The notes beneath the pieces were generated by a model. That model was not told the DNA's origin, ran no database searches, and worked only from the letters and a program-made list of their open reading frames with translations. A DNA stretch of 64,000 nucleotides, taken from Acidobacteriota bacterium. GTDB lineage: Bacteria; Acidobacteriota; Thermoanaerobaculia; Multivoradales; Multivoraceae. Both the position numbers and the translations under genes were made by a program. The stretch spans positions 62,001 to 126,000 of the forward strand of contig JAJCXN010000055.1 of the NCBI GenBank assembly GCA_029263415.1, read 5' to 3'. Within the stretch, counting starts at the first letter, position 1. Every line of letters begins with the position of its first letter. Below are positions 1-7,271 of this stretch, piece by piece.

Positions 1-1626
1 GAGCTCGACGGATTGAGGGTCAGACTTCAAGAGTCGACCGTCGAAGAGGCTGCGATGCAGAGTCAGATGGATGGGCTAGCCCGACAGTTGAGCCAACAAA
101 CGCAGACGCTGAACGAGCAGGCTTCTCAATTGGCTGAGCAGAGGACAGCGACCGATCGCTGGCGCTCGGCTGCTGAGGCGAGTGGCGCGCAGGTGATCCA
201 CTCTGCTGAGGCTCAGGCGGGGTGGGAGGCGGAACGGCAACGGTGGGATGCGGCACGGCAGCGACTCGAGCGCGCAGCATCTGACCAACAAACTCGCAAC
301 CTGACTCTGGAGCGAGAGATCAAAGAGCTGTTGGGATCTGTAGCGGATTTGAGGCGGCGCGAAGCGCTTGCACAGGCCGATGCTGAGAAGATTGCAACTT
401 CGAGCACACAGACGGCGAGAGAAGCTGCGGCCGAAAGATCGAATCTGCTCGCCCAACTTGTTGAGGCTCAGTCTGCCGGCGAGCTACAAGGTCCGCAGCT
501 CGAGGCAATGCAGGTCAAGCTTGATCGGTTCACAGCCGCGCAGCGCAGTCTGGCGCAACAAATGGAAACCGAGATGCAGGCCCTGCGGAGCGGCGAAGAG
601 AAGAAGCAACTCAAACTCGAAACCACCTTCGCAGCTGAACGCGATCAACTCTCGCAGCAACTGCTCACCGAGCAATCTCGAGCTGACCAGGCGATTCGGG
701 AGCTGCGAAAGGCAAGGAGCGACCAACGTGCGGCGTCGAAGGCTGTTGCCGACCTCGAACGGAGTCTTGCCGAAGCTGCAGCGAACCTCGAAACGGCACG
801 AGCGGCCAGCAAGAGCAGCGGAGAGATCCAACATGCGTTGAGGGGCCTTACGCGAGACCTCGATGCCTCTCGCTCCCGATTGATTGAGGTCGAAGCGGAA
901 CTCGAGACGACGATCGAGACGGCACATGCTGATCGCGCTCGGCTTGATGCCACCAATAAGCGGGAGGTGGCAGAAGTACGGCGCCTCTCAGAAGCGCTGA
1001 ACGGAGCTGATGAGGCCTTGGTACAACTGCGAGCTACCCACGCAGCTGCCGTACAGTCGCGTGCAGATCTTGTCGGCCAAGTCCGGTCGAGTGAGATCAC
1101 GCTTCAGCAGCGCTCGGAAGAGAACCAGCGGCAAGCACTCGAATTGGGAGCGCTCACGCAGGAGGTCGAGCGGCTACGGACGCTCAGTCAGGCATCTGAA
1201 GCAGCCTTGATCGCAGAGCAGGCGCGGACGGTCGCACGTGATGAGCTGACGGCACGATTGCGACGCAGCGAGAATACGATTCAGCTCTTGCGTGAAGAAC
1301 TCGCGCAATCCAAGAACACAGCGGTCGAACCTGAGTGGGCGGAGTTGCAAAACAGCTATCAGGCCCTGGTGGAAGAGTCGCAGATGCTGGCGCGACGCAG
1401 CGGCGAACAGGCTGAGCGTATTGCCACCCTGGAGCGCCTGTTGCGATCTCAGCCGAATGTCGTGGATGGCGCCACTAACGCCACTCGGGATGCGACAGCG
1501 CGACGACTCAAGACTCTCTTGGCTGAGGTGGATCGCCTGCTGGGAGATCGCCGTGTTGGCGAGGTGATCAGACGGGATCTAGGACGGCTGAGAGCTGGCC
1601 TGATGGCGTTAGGTAAGGCCATGTAG
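1..1626 (+). CDS. Coiled-coil protein, 5' end outside the window
   Basis: The frame is open from base 1, so this is the C-terminal part (about 540 residues) of a longer protein; the TTG at base 13 is not a convincing start. Almost the whole sequence is long alpha-helix rich in Glu, Gln, Ala, Arg and Leu with heptad spacing, and very few Gly, Pro or aromatic residues, which is what an extended coiled coil looks like. The last 45 residues (after the run of Thr and Ala near residue 490) are a separate basic helical segment. No catalytic motif is visible. It resembles rod regions of structural or SMC-like proteins only by composition, and the missing N-terminus prevents a family call. Confidence 0.75.
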   Translation, partial: ELDGLRVRLQESTVEEAAMQSQMDGLARQLSQQTQTLNEQASQLAEQRTATDRWRSAAEASGAQVIHSAEAQAGWEAERQRWDAARQRLERAASDQQTRNLTLEREIKELLGSVADLRRREALAQADAEKIATSSTQTAREAAAERSNLLAQLVEAQSAGELQGPQLEAMQVKLDRFTAAQRSLAQQMETEMQALRSGEEKKQLKLETTFAAERDQLSQQLLTEQSRADQAIRELRKARSDQRAASKAVADLERSLAEAAANLETARAASKSSGEIQHALRGLTRDLDASRSRLIEVEAELETTIETAHADRARLDATNKREVAEVRRLSEALNGADEALVQLRATHAAAVQSRADLVGQVRSSEITLQQRSEENQRQALELGALTQEVERLRTLSQASEAALIAEQARTVARDELTARLRRSENTIQLLREELAQSKNTAVEPEWAELQNSYQALVEESQMLARRSGEQAERIATLERLLRSQPNVVDGATNATRDATARRLKTLLAEVDRLLGDRRVGEVIRRDLGRLRAGLMALGKAM

Positions 1627-1653
1627 GACGACGATCTGACCTTGCGCTCGCTC

Positions 1654-1669
1654 GCGCGGCGTTCCGCGC
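1654..1669. terminator. GC hairpin between convergent genes
   Basis: A perfect 6-bp stem GCGCGG/CCGCGC with a 4-base CGTT loop lies between the coiled-coil stop and the end of the oppositely oriented hydrolase gene. There is no T-run on either side, so it is at most a weak bidirectional terminator. Confidence 0.35.
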
Positions 1670-1692
1670 TGAGCTGTTGGGTGGCGCCGGCG

Positions 1693-2403
1693 TTAGAACT
1701 GACCCATCATGACCTGCCATTGCTCGAGCGAACTTGGCCGCAGATAGGCGTTGAGTTGGAGTTCCTGCTCAATCGTTGAGGAGGGGGCCGGGCCGTAGTT
1801 GTGCCCTGGGTAGATGTTTGTCGACGGGGCACAGCCCTTGAGCCGCGCAAGGGAGTGGAACATGGCCGCGGTGTCGGAGCCTGGAAGGTCGATGCGGCCC
1901 ACGCCTTGGACGAACAGAGTGTCGCCGGTGATCATGTGACCGTTAGTGGAGAAGGCGCAGCCGCCGGGGGAGTGGCCGGGCAGGTGCATGATGTCGATCT
2001 TGAGTGTGCCGAGGGTGAGCGGCTTGCCGTCCTCGAGTATGCGCAGGCTGTCTTGAGGCTGCCCGGTCTTGTCCACCAGATAGTCGACCTCGGCACTGTG
2101 AATGTAGACCGGCAGATTGGCGGCGTCAGGGAGTTCGCGAAGCTCGCGTAGCCCGGGAATTGTTGTGCCGAACAGTTCGCCGCCAATGTGATCCTGGTGA
2201 GCGTGTGTGCACACCACAGCATCGACGGTGAAGCCCCGTTGCTGTGCTGTTTGAAAGAACTCGACCGGTTCAAAGGCGGGGTCAAAGATGAAGGCTTGTT
2301 TGGTGCTCGAATCGGCCATCAAGTAAAGGCAGTTGCCCATTGGACCGCTGGCGAATTGTTCGAGGTAGAGGTTGCCGGTTTCGATGACTTGAATTGACTG
2401 CAT
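1693..2403 (-). CDS. Metallo-beta-lactamase-fold hydrolase, glyoxalase II-like
   Basis: A 236-residue single-domain MBL-fold hydrolase. The metal ligands are all visible: HAHQDH near residue 87, the GH of LPGHSPGG near 143, the Asp of GDTLF near 160 and the His of PGHNYG near 200. This set matches hydroxyacylglutathione hydrolase and the related persulfide dioxygenase and rhodanese-linked groups. There is no signal peptide, so a cytoplasmic thioester or persulfide hydrolase is likely, but the substrate cannot be read from the sequence. It is the last gene of the minus-strand unit that begins at 6610, 19 bases after the DUF6702 gene. Confidence 0.85.
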   Translation of the reverse strand: MQSIQVIETGNLYLEQFASGPMGNCLYLMADSSTKQAFIFDPAFEPVEFFQTAQQRGFTVDAVVCTHAHQDHIGGELFGTTIPGLRELRELPDAANLPVYIHSAEVDYLVDKTGQPQDSLRILEDGKPLTLGTLKIDIMHLPGHSPGGCAFSTNGHMITGDTLFVQGVGRIDLPGSDTAAMFHSLARLKGCAPSTNIYPGHNYGPAPSSTIEQELQLNAYLRPSSLEQWQVMMGQF

Positions 2404-2422
2404 TGGTTCTCTTGCTCGGTGA

Positions 2423-2992
2423 TTACTTTGGGTTCGAGTTTTGGAGGCGATCGAGTTGGTGCCGGTAGTCGGGCGCTGTGAAAGTGAGCGTGGTTTTCTC
2501 GAGTTTGGCGGAGGAGGCGCTTGGATGGCTGAACCGGACCGTGTTCAGCTGTTGGTTGTCATTAGCTTGAGCGACCTCGACCAAGAAGCGGTTCTCGACC
2601 GTGAGATTGGTGAAGGTCTCAATACCGTGCAGTTCAAAGTAGAGCCAGCCGGTGGCGATGTCGAGTTCCATTCCGACCCATCGGAACTCTGCGGTTTTCC
2701 CAGCTTGGCTGACCACGAAGACCTGCTCGGCATAGTGTGCGATTGCAGTCTCGGCGTCACCTTGGTCAAGATCAATATCGAGATTGAACCGCAGTGCGAT
2801 CGCTCGTTCGAGTTCGGTTGGATTGAGCTCGATGGATACCTCCAGAGTCTGGGCTTGTTGCTTGAACTGGGCCTCGGCGGTGGTGATGTGAAACGGATGA
2901 GCCCTTGAGGCGGTACTTGCAAGGCAAGACCAGCTTGCAGTCATCACAACGATGCGAGCGATCGCTTGGCGCTGCCGTCGCGTGTTCAACAT
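2423..2992 (-). CDS. DUF6702-type exported protein
   Basis: A 189-residue protein with an N-terminal hydrophobic stretch ending in ASTASRAHP, a plausible signal peptidase I site, followed by HPFHIT, the opening motif of the small exported DUF6702 family. The mature part alternates short beta-strands (for example LEVSIELNP, TVRFSHPS). In this family the protein often sits beside an M1-type metallopeptidase, and here the M1 gene ends only 9 bases upstream. It probably acts in the periplasm or on the cell surface with that peptidase; the biochemical role is unknown. The ATG at 2992 is the only sensible start. Confidence 0.65.
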   Translation of the reverse strand: MLNTRRQRQAIARIVVMTASWSCLASTASRAHPFHITTAEAQFKQQAQTLEVSIELNPTELERAIALRFNLDIDLDQGDAETAIAHYAEQVFVVSQAGKTAEFRWVGMELDIATGWLYFELHGIETFTNLTVENRFLVEVAQANDNQQLNTVRFSHPSASSAKLEKTTLTFTAPDYRHQLDRLQNSNPK

Positions 2993-3001
2993 CGGCTGCG
3001 C

Positions 3002-5458
3002 CTACTCTCCGCCGCCGGCGCTACCCTCAGCTGCGTCGTCCTCAGCTGCGTCGTCATCAGCTGGGTCATCAGTTTCGCCCTCTGACTCGGTCGCTGCTTC
3101 GTGAGCGTCGCGCGCCTTGCTCATCGGATTGGAGTCGTCGTCCTTGCTCTTGAAGAGCTCGAACCGGGATTTCTTCGGTTGGGGCGGAAAGACGTTGTTG
3201 TCGAGATCGACGTCTGCGGTCTCTAGATGCGGATCGACCGTGATGCGCACGATCGGTTGTTCGGTGACCAAGAGCTTGCTGACCTTGGAGGCGTCGCGAC
3301 GCCAGATCTCGGCAGGGATGCGCATCTCTTCGGTGGACCCATCGACGAACTCTAGCTCGAGGATCAAGGGCATGACCACGCCGCCCGGATTCTCGAAGTC
3401 GGCGATGGTGAAGTTTGAGGTCGAAGCGAGCATGGCGCGTTCGTCATCGCTGAGATCGATCAGCATTTCCTCGTAGTCCTTGCGGTCGGCGTCGGTGGCA
3501 TCGAGTTCGTCGTACTCGTTGTAGAAGTCGAGCAGCTCGGGATACGTGTCGGTGCGCCTTGGCAGCTCAGCGTTTCGCATCTTTGACAGCGTGATCGGCT
3601 CATCATCGCGCTCGGCCTTGAGCTTGTCGCTCTCACGATCAGGCTCTTGAGTGTCGATCTCGAAGTGGCGCATGCCGGTGACTGCTAGATCAACGCCGCC
3701 GGTGGAGTAGAACCAGGCTCGCCAGAACCAATCGAGGTCGATTGCTGAAGCGTCTTCGAGGGTACGGAACAGATCTGCCGGCTGCGGTCTCTTGAACTTC
3801 CAGCGTCGGGAGTATTCCTTGAAGGCATAGTCGAACAGCTCGCGCCCGAGGATGGTCTCGCGCAGGATGTTGAGCGCCGTTGCAGGCTTGGCGTACGCGT
3901 TGGGGCCGAGCCGCAGCACCGATTCGGAGTTGGTCATGATCGGCGATTGGCGTGCACTCCCGGTGTAGCCGACGATCTTGGCGGGCTCGCCTCGGCGCGA
4001 AGGATAGTTCTCCTCCCATTCCTGCTCGCTTAGGTATTGCAAGAAAGTGTTGAGACCCTCGTCCATCCAGGTCCACTGACGTTCGTCGGAATTGACGATC
4101 ATCGGGAAGTAGTTGTGGCCGACCTCGTGGATGATCACCGAAATGAGGCCGTACTTGGTGCGCGCTGAGTAGGTTCCGTCTTCCTCAGGGCGCGGTCCGT
4201 TGAAGCAGATCATCGGGTATTCCATGCCCCCGACGGGGCCGTTGACTGAGATCGCAACCGGATAGGGATAGTCGAAGGTGTAGCGCGAGTAGACGTTCAG
4301 GGTGTGAATAATGGCATGTGTGGAATACCGACTCCACAGCGGCTCGCCCTCGTTCGGGTAAAACGACATGGCCATGACCACGTCGTCTGGGCTGCTGCCA
4401 GGGACCACGTGCCCTTGAGCGTCCCAGATGAACTTGCGTGAGGTCGCGAACGCGAAGTCTCGCACGCGCTCCGCTGAGAAGCGCCAAGTCTTCTTCTTGG
4501 TGGCGCGTGACGTCTCGTTGCTCTTAGCCTCTTGAGGAGTGACGATGAAGATCGGCTCCTTTGCGGTGCGAGCGGCAGCAAATCGCGAGCGCTGCTCGGC
4601 GGTGAGCACCTCTCTCGGATTCTCTAAGACGCCGGTGCTCGCCACAATGTGATCTGCAGGCACGGTGATTGCGACGTTGTAGTCGCCGAGTTCAAGGGTG
4701 AATTCGCCAGATCCGATGAACTGCTTGTTCTGCCAGCCGTTAGCGTCGGTGTATGCGGCAAGCCGCGGGAACCATTGCGCGATTTCGTACAGGTAGTTGT
4801 CGTCGTCTTCGAAGTACTCAAAGCCGGTGCGACCGCGCACCAAACGCGAATCGTTGATGGCATAGCTCCAGTCGATTTCGACCTCGGTGGTGTCGCCGGA
4901 GGCGAGCGGCCCAGGCAGATCGACCCGCATCATGGTCTTGACCACCGTGTAGCTCAAGGGCTCATCGTTGCGGTCGGTGACCTTGTCGATGACCACGCCG
5001 CCGTCAAAATTCAGCCGAGCCATCATCGACTCGAGGCGCCTGAAGGAAAGGCGATCAAGTTCCGACGTCGTCTGCGTGAGCACTGCGTCTGAGTCGCTGC
5101 GGAACAGGTTGGCGTCGAGTTGTAGCCACAAGTAGCGGAGGACATCGGGCGAGTTGTTTTGGTACGTGATGCGTTCGCTGCCGATCAGGCGCTGGTTCTC
5201 GTCGTCGATTTCCACGTCGATCCTGTAGTCGACCTTCTGCTGCCAATAGCGGTGTCCAGGTGCGCCTGAAGCGGTTCGGTAGACATTGGCAGTCGGCAGG
5301 ATCTCTTCCAGTTGGCGGAAAGGGTCCGGCACGTCCACTTGAGCCGCGGCAGGCAGAGCAACCAGGCAGGCGACGAGCGAAAGGGTGAGCGAGAGGCTGA
5401 GCGAGGAAATGAACGAGCTAGCGCGGCGAGCAGATGCGCCACCAGTGATGTGGGTCAT
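3002..5458 (-). CDS. M1 family zinc metallopeptidase, exported
   Basis: I place the start at the ATG at 5458, giving 818 residues, because AGGAA lies 8 bases upstream and the protein then begins with a clear signal peptide ending ALPAAAQ. An in-frame ATG at 5533 would add 25 residues and overlap the previous gene. The zinc site is HEVGHNYFP with the downstream ligand Glu in WMDEGLNTF, and GGMEYPMI corresponds to the GAMEN exopeptidase motif, so it should cleave N-terminal residues from peptides outside the cytoplasm. The C-terminus is a highly acidic tail rich in Asp, Glu and Ala encoded by a 15-base tandem repeat. Confidence 0.9.
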   Translation of the reverse strand: MTHITGGASARRASSFISSLSLSLTLSLVACLVALPAAAQVDVPDPFRQLEEILPTANVYRTASGAPGHRYWQQKVDYRIDVEIDDENQRLIGSERITYQNNSPDVLRYLWLQLDANLFRSDSDAVLTQTTSELDRLSFRRLESMMARLNFDGGVVIDKVTDRNDEPLSYTVVKTMMRVDLPGPLASGDTTEVEIDWSYAINDSRLVRGRTGFEYFEDDDNYLYEIAQWFPRLAAYTDANGWQNKQFIGSGEFTLELGDYNVAITVPADHIVASTGVLENPREVLTAEQRSRFAAARTAKEPIFIVTPQEAKSNETSRATKKKTWRFSAERVRDFAFATSRKFIWDAQGHVVPGSSPDDVVMAMSFYPNEGEPLWSRYSTHAIIHTLNVYSRYTFDYPYPVAISVNGPVGGMEYPMICFNGPRPEEDGTYSARTKYGLISVIIHEVGHNYFPMIVNSDERQWTWMDEGLNTFLQYLSEQEWEENYPSRRGEPAKIVGYTGSARQSPIMTNSESVLRLGPNAYAKPATALNILRETILGRELFDYAFKEYSRRWKFKRPQPADLFRTLEDASAIDLDWFWRAWFYSTGGVDLAVTGMRHFEIDTQEPDRESDKLKAERDDEPITLSKMRNAELPRRTDTYPELLDFYNEYDELDATDADRKDYEEMLIDLSDDERAMLASTSNFTIADFENPGGVVMPLILELEFVDGSTEEMRIPAEIWRRDASKVSKLLVTEQPIVRITVDPHLETADVDLDNNVFPPQPKKSRFELFKSKDDDSNPMSKARDAHEAATESEGETDDPADDDAAEDDAAEGSAGGGE
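3025..3069. repeat. 15-bp tandem repeat, three copies, in the acidic tail of the M1 peptidase
   Basis: Units cctcagctgcgtcgt (3025-3039), an identical copy (3040-3054) and a diverged copy (3055-3069) encode the repeated Asp-Asp-Ala-Ala-Glu tail on the minus strand. The unit length is a multiple of three, so copy number changes keep the frame. Confidence 0.85.
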
Positions 5459-5519
5459 GAAGGGTTTCCTACCGCGAAGCTGCGAAAGAAGAGGGTGAAT
5501 TCTAGAACTGAGACGAGGC

Positions 5520-6050
5520 CTACGATTTGACATCCTTGCGTAGGACGTTTGTCACTGACTCCTGATCGCTTTTGGTCAACATCATGAGACTAAGGATACT
5601 GCGCGGAGCGACGTCGTCGACTCCCGGCTTCTCGCCGTCCGTCAGGTACGGCTCGGGCCAACCCAAGAAGAAGATTCGGTCAGGCGTGATCGTCACTTCG
5701 ACGTGGTCAGCACTGGGCCGAGCTCCCTTGCTTGGCTTGTCGCTTGGATTGAGGTGCAAGCGTTGCCAAGTGATCTCGACGAACTGGTTTCGCGTGTAGG
5801 GACGAAAAGAGAACTGATCCTGGTTCCACCGCACTAGCGGCGACTCGCTGGCGTTGCGCGCGGCTCGCAGTTGACTCAACGCTCCGATGAACGCAATCAA
5901 CCCCAGGGTCAACGTCAGCGCGGCGTATCCGAGGCCAGGAGAGCGGATGGTGAACCAACCCATGATGCCCCAATTGAGCATCAAGAAAACGGCGATCAAT
6001 CGGCTACGCAGGGCCCTGCCTGGAGCGGCGAACAGTTGGGCTTCTTGCAT
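5520..6050 (-). CDS. Two-helix membrane protein of unknown function
   Basis: A 176-residue protein. Two adjacent hydrophobic segments (about residues 18-32 and 38-58) form a membrane hairpin; the remaining C-terminal part is soluble, with strands around FSFRPYTRNQFVEITW and the segment VTITPDRIFFLGWPEP. This arrangement resembles small proteins with a C-terminal PH-like domain, but the match is only by shape. Its start codon shares one base with the stop of the upstream NTPase gene (TGATG), so the two are translationally coupled. The M1 peptidase gene follows after 61 bases. No function can be assigned. Confidence 0.6.
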   Translation of the reverse strand: MQEAQLFAAPGRALRSRLIAVFLMLNWGIMGWFTIRSPGLGYAALTLTLGLIAFIGALSQLRAARNASESPLVRWNQDQFSFRPYTRNQFVEITWQRLHLNPSDKPSKGARPSADHVEVTITPDRIFFLGWPEPYLTDGEKPGVDDVAPRSILSLMMLTKSDQESVTNVLRKDVKS

Positions 6051-6610
6051 CAGACCAGGAGCTCGAGTTGAGGCGTTTGCAGTGCGGCGCGCGACACATT
6101 CTCAAGCACGTCGAGCCAGCCGTCACGGTTGTGTGGATCTAGGTACAGCACGTTGATGTTGCGATTCTCGATTTCTTTCGCCAAGCGGTCATCGACCGCC
6201 TGCCTGAAGTGTTGGTCAGTTGAACGGACGCCATCCCCTTGCGCTTCCTTGCCGGCCACGATCGGTACGTGCACTAGAAGATCGTAGCCGCTGATCCAAG
6301 AGTCGATCAGCGGCTCGAGGTGGGGTTGACGGCCCTTTGCCAAGAGCAGGTAAGTGTAGTTGTCCAAGACACTGCGATCGCACAGAACCACGGGAGCTTG
6401 GGTCGCAGCATACGTTTCCTCAGCGATCTGAGTGTGAAGGATCCATGACTGTGCCGCCAGGTCAGTGTCTTCGTTGATCTTGAGCGGGCAGCGTCGTGCG
6501 ACTTCGACCAGCACTTCGAGGTGAACGTCGGTACGCTTGAGCCGAGCTGCAAGACCGTAGACGAGTGTAGTTTTCCCGACTCCGTGCGAGCCGATGAGTG
6601 CAACCTTCAC
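6050..6610 (-). CDS. P-loop NTPase, AAA_28/NadR-like kinase type
   Basis: A compact 186-residue P-loop protein. Walker A is GSHGVGKTT at residues 8-16 and the likely Walker B Asp is in VVLCDRSVLDNY near residue 80. Lid-like arginines occur around GVRSTDQHFRQAVDDR. This is the layout of the NadR-kinase-like AAA_28 group of small ATPases, many of which phosphorylate small molecules. The DRSVLDN segment and the final NVLYLDP strand fit that group. It heads the minus-strand unit running to 1693, with a one-base overlap to the next gene. The substrate is not predictable. Confidence 0.75.
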   Translation of the reverse strand: MKVALIGSHGVGKTTLVYGLAARLKRTDVHLEVLVEVARRCPLKINEDTDLAAQSWILHTQIAEETYAATQAPVVLCDRSVLDNYTYLLLAKGRQPHLEPLIDSWISGYDLLVHVPIVAGKEAQGDGVRSTDQHFRQAVDDRLAKEIENRNINVLYLDPHNRDGWLDVLENVSRAALQTPQLELLV

Positions 6611-6616
6611 TGTCGA

Positions 6617-6733
6617 CTACTTGGTTTTCTGGATGCGGTATACGTGCTGGCTGCCGCGCCAGGACAAACCGTCGCTGGCTAGGACTGGTGAGGCTAGTGT
6701 CATCTCGTCGAGCTCGTTGGTGCGGTTGGTCAT
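6617..6733 (-). pseudogene. Remnant of a PQQ-type beta-propeller gene (last blade)
   Basis: A 38-codon frame whose last 33 residues align without gaps to the last 33 of the intact propeller protein ending at 12329: 9 identities by hand count (including the Pro of SPV/TPA, Asp, Leu, Gly and His) with most other positions conservative. The frame is closed upstream by a stop at 6746-6748 and no further propeller sequence precedes it, so it looks like the tail of a decayed gene rather than a working small protein. It ends 7 bases before the NTPase start. The alternative is a chance frame; the match is short. Confidence 0.4.
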
Positions 6734-6736
6734 GGT

Positions 6737-6777
6737 TCCCGTATCCTACGGGAGCTGCGGTCCAGCCGACGGCTGGA
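6737..6777. promoter_or_regulatory. Two neighbouring 17-bp palindromes upstream of the cupin gene
   Basis: Palindrome 1 (6737-6753) is TCCCGTA-TCC-TACGGGA, a 7-bp stem. Palindrome 2 (6761-6777) is TCCAGCCG-A-CGGCTGGA, an 8-bp stem. Their centres are 24 bases apart and both lie within 75 bases of the cupin start. Either a pair of operators or transcribed hairpins would explain them; neither is followed by a T-run. Confidence 0.4.
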
Positions 6778-6810
6778 TGTTCTAGGTACCCGCTTTTTGG
6801 AGGGCATTGC

Positions 6811-7158
6811 ATGATGGATGAGATCGCCGAGAAACCGTCAACCCCGATCGCATTGAGCGAGGTTAGCGAGCGCGAAGTCATGCCCGGGTTCCGGGGTCGA
6901 ATGGTTCACAGCGCAAGTATGACCCTGGCATATTGGGATGTGGATGCGGGCTCGGTGTTGCCCGAACATCAGCATCCTCACGAGCAGGTTGTGAACATGC
7001 TCGACGGGGTTCTCGAGATCGTGTTGGCTGGTGTGGCCCACCGGCTGTCGGCTGGTGATTTGTTGGTCATCCCATCGGGCGTTCCACACTCGGGGCGCGC
7101 TGTCACCGATGCTCGAGTGCTCGACGTGTTTTCTCCGGTGCGCGAGGACTATCGTTAA
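6811..7158 (+). CDS. Small cupin-domain protein
   Basis: A 115-residue single cupin. GGAGGG ends 6 bases before the ATG at 6811 and decides this start over longer open frames. The metal-binding motif 1 is visible as PEHQHPHEQVVNMLDGVLE (His, His, Glu pattern) and motif 2 as IPSGVPHSGRAV. Cupins of this length are typically metal-dependent small-molecule binders, isomerases or dioxygenases, or mannose-6-phosphate-isomerase-like proteins without a proven reaction. There is no export signal. It is a single-gene unit, preceded by the twin palindromes and followed by a cluster of hairpins. Confidence 0.85.
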   Translation: MMDEIAEKPSTPIALSEVSEREVMPGFRGRMVHSASMTLAYWDVDAGSVLPEHQHPHEQVVNMLDGVLEIVLAGVAHRLSAGDLLVIPSGVPHSGRAVTDARVLDVFSPVREDYR

Positions 7159-7246
7159 CCCTCCTAAGGGAGGGGCTCCACAGGAGCCCCATAGAGAGTG
7201 CCCCTGTGGAGACCATTGGGAACTCGCGAGGAGCCCACTCGCGAGT
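7159..7246. terminator. Cluster of three hairpins between convergent genes
   Basis: Immediately after the cupin stop: CCCTCC-TAAG-GGAGGG (7159-7174), GGGGCTCC-ACA-GGAGCCCC (7172-7190, a perfect 8-bp stem) and CTCGCGAG-GAGCCCA-CTCGCGAG (7223-7245). A competing pairing joins CTCCACAGG (7176-7184) with CCTGTGGAG (7203-7211). It lies between two converging genes, so a bidirectional transcription end is the simplest reading, although there is no T-run. Confidence 0.6.
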
Positions 7247-7271
7247 ATCCGAGGGGAGGAGGTCAGTCGGT

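Noticed and set aside
1-1626. SMC or Rad50-type ATPase arm
   Set aside because: No Walker motif or hinge is visible in the part present, and the N-terminus is missing, so only coiled coil can be claimed.
5459-5533. Longer N-terminus of the M1 peptidase overlapping the upstream gene
   Set aside because: The downstream ATG at 5458 has a ribosome-binding site and begins a signal peptide; the extra 25 residues are basic and would bury the signal.
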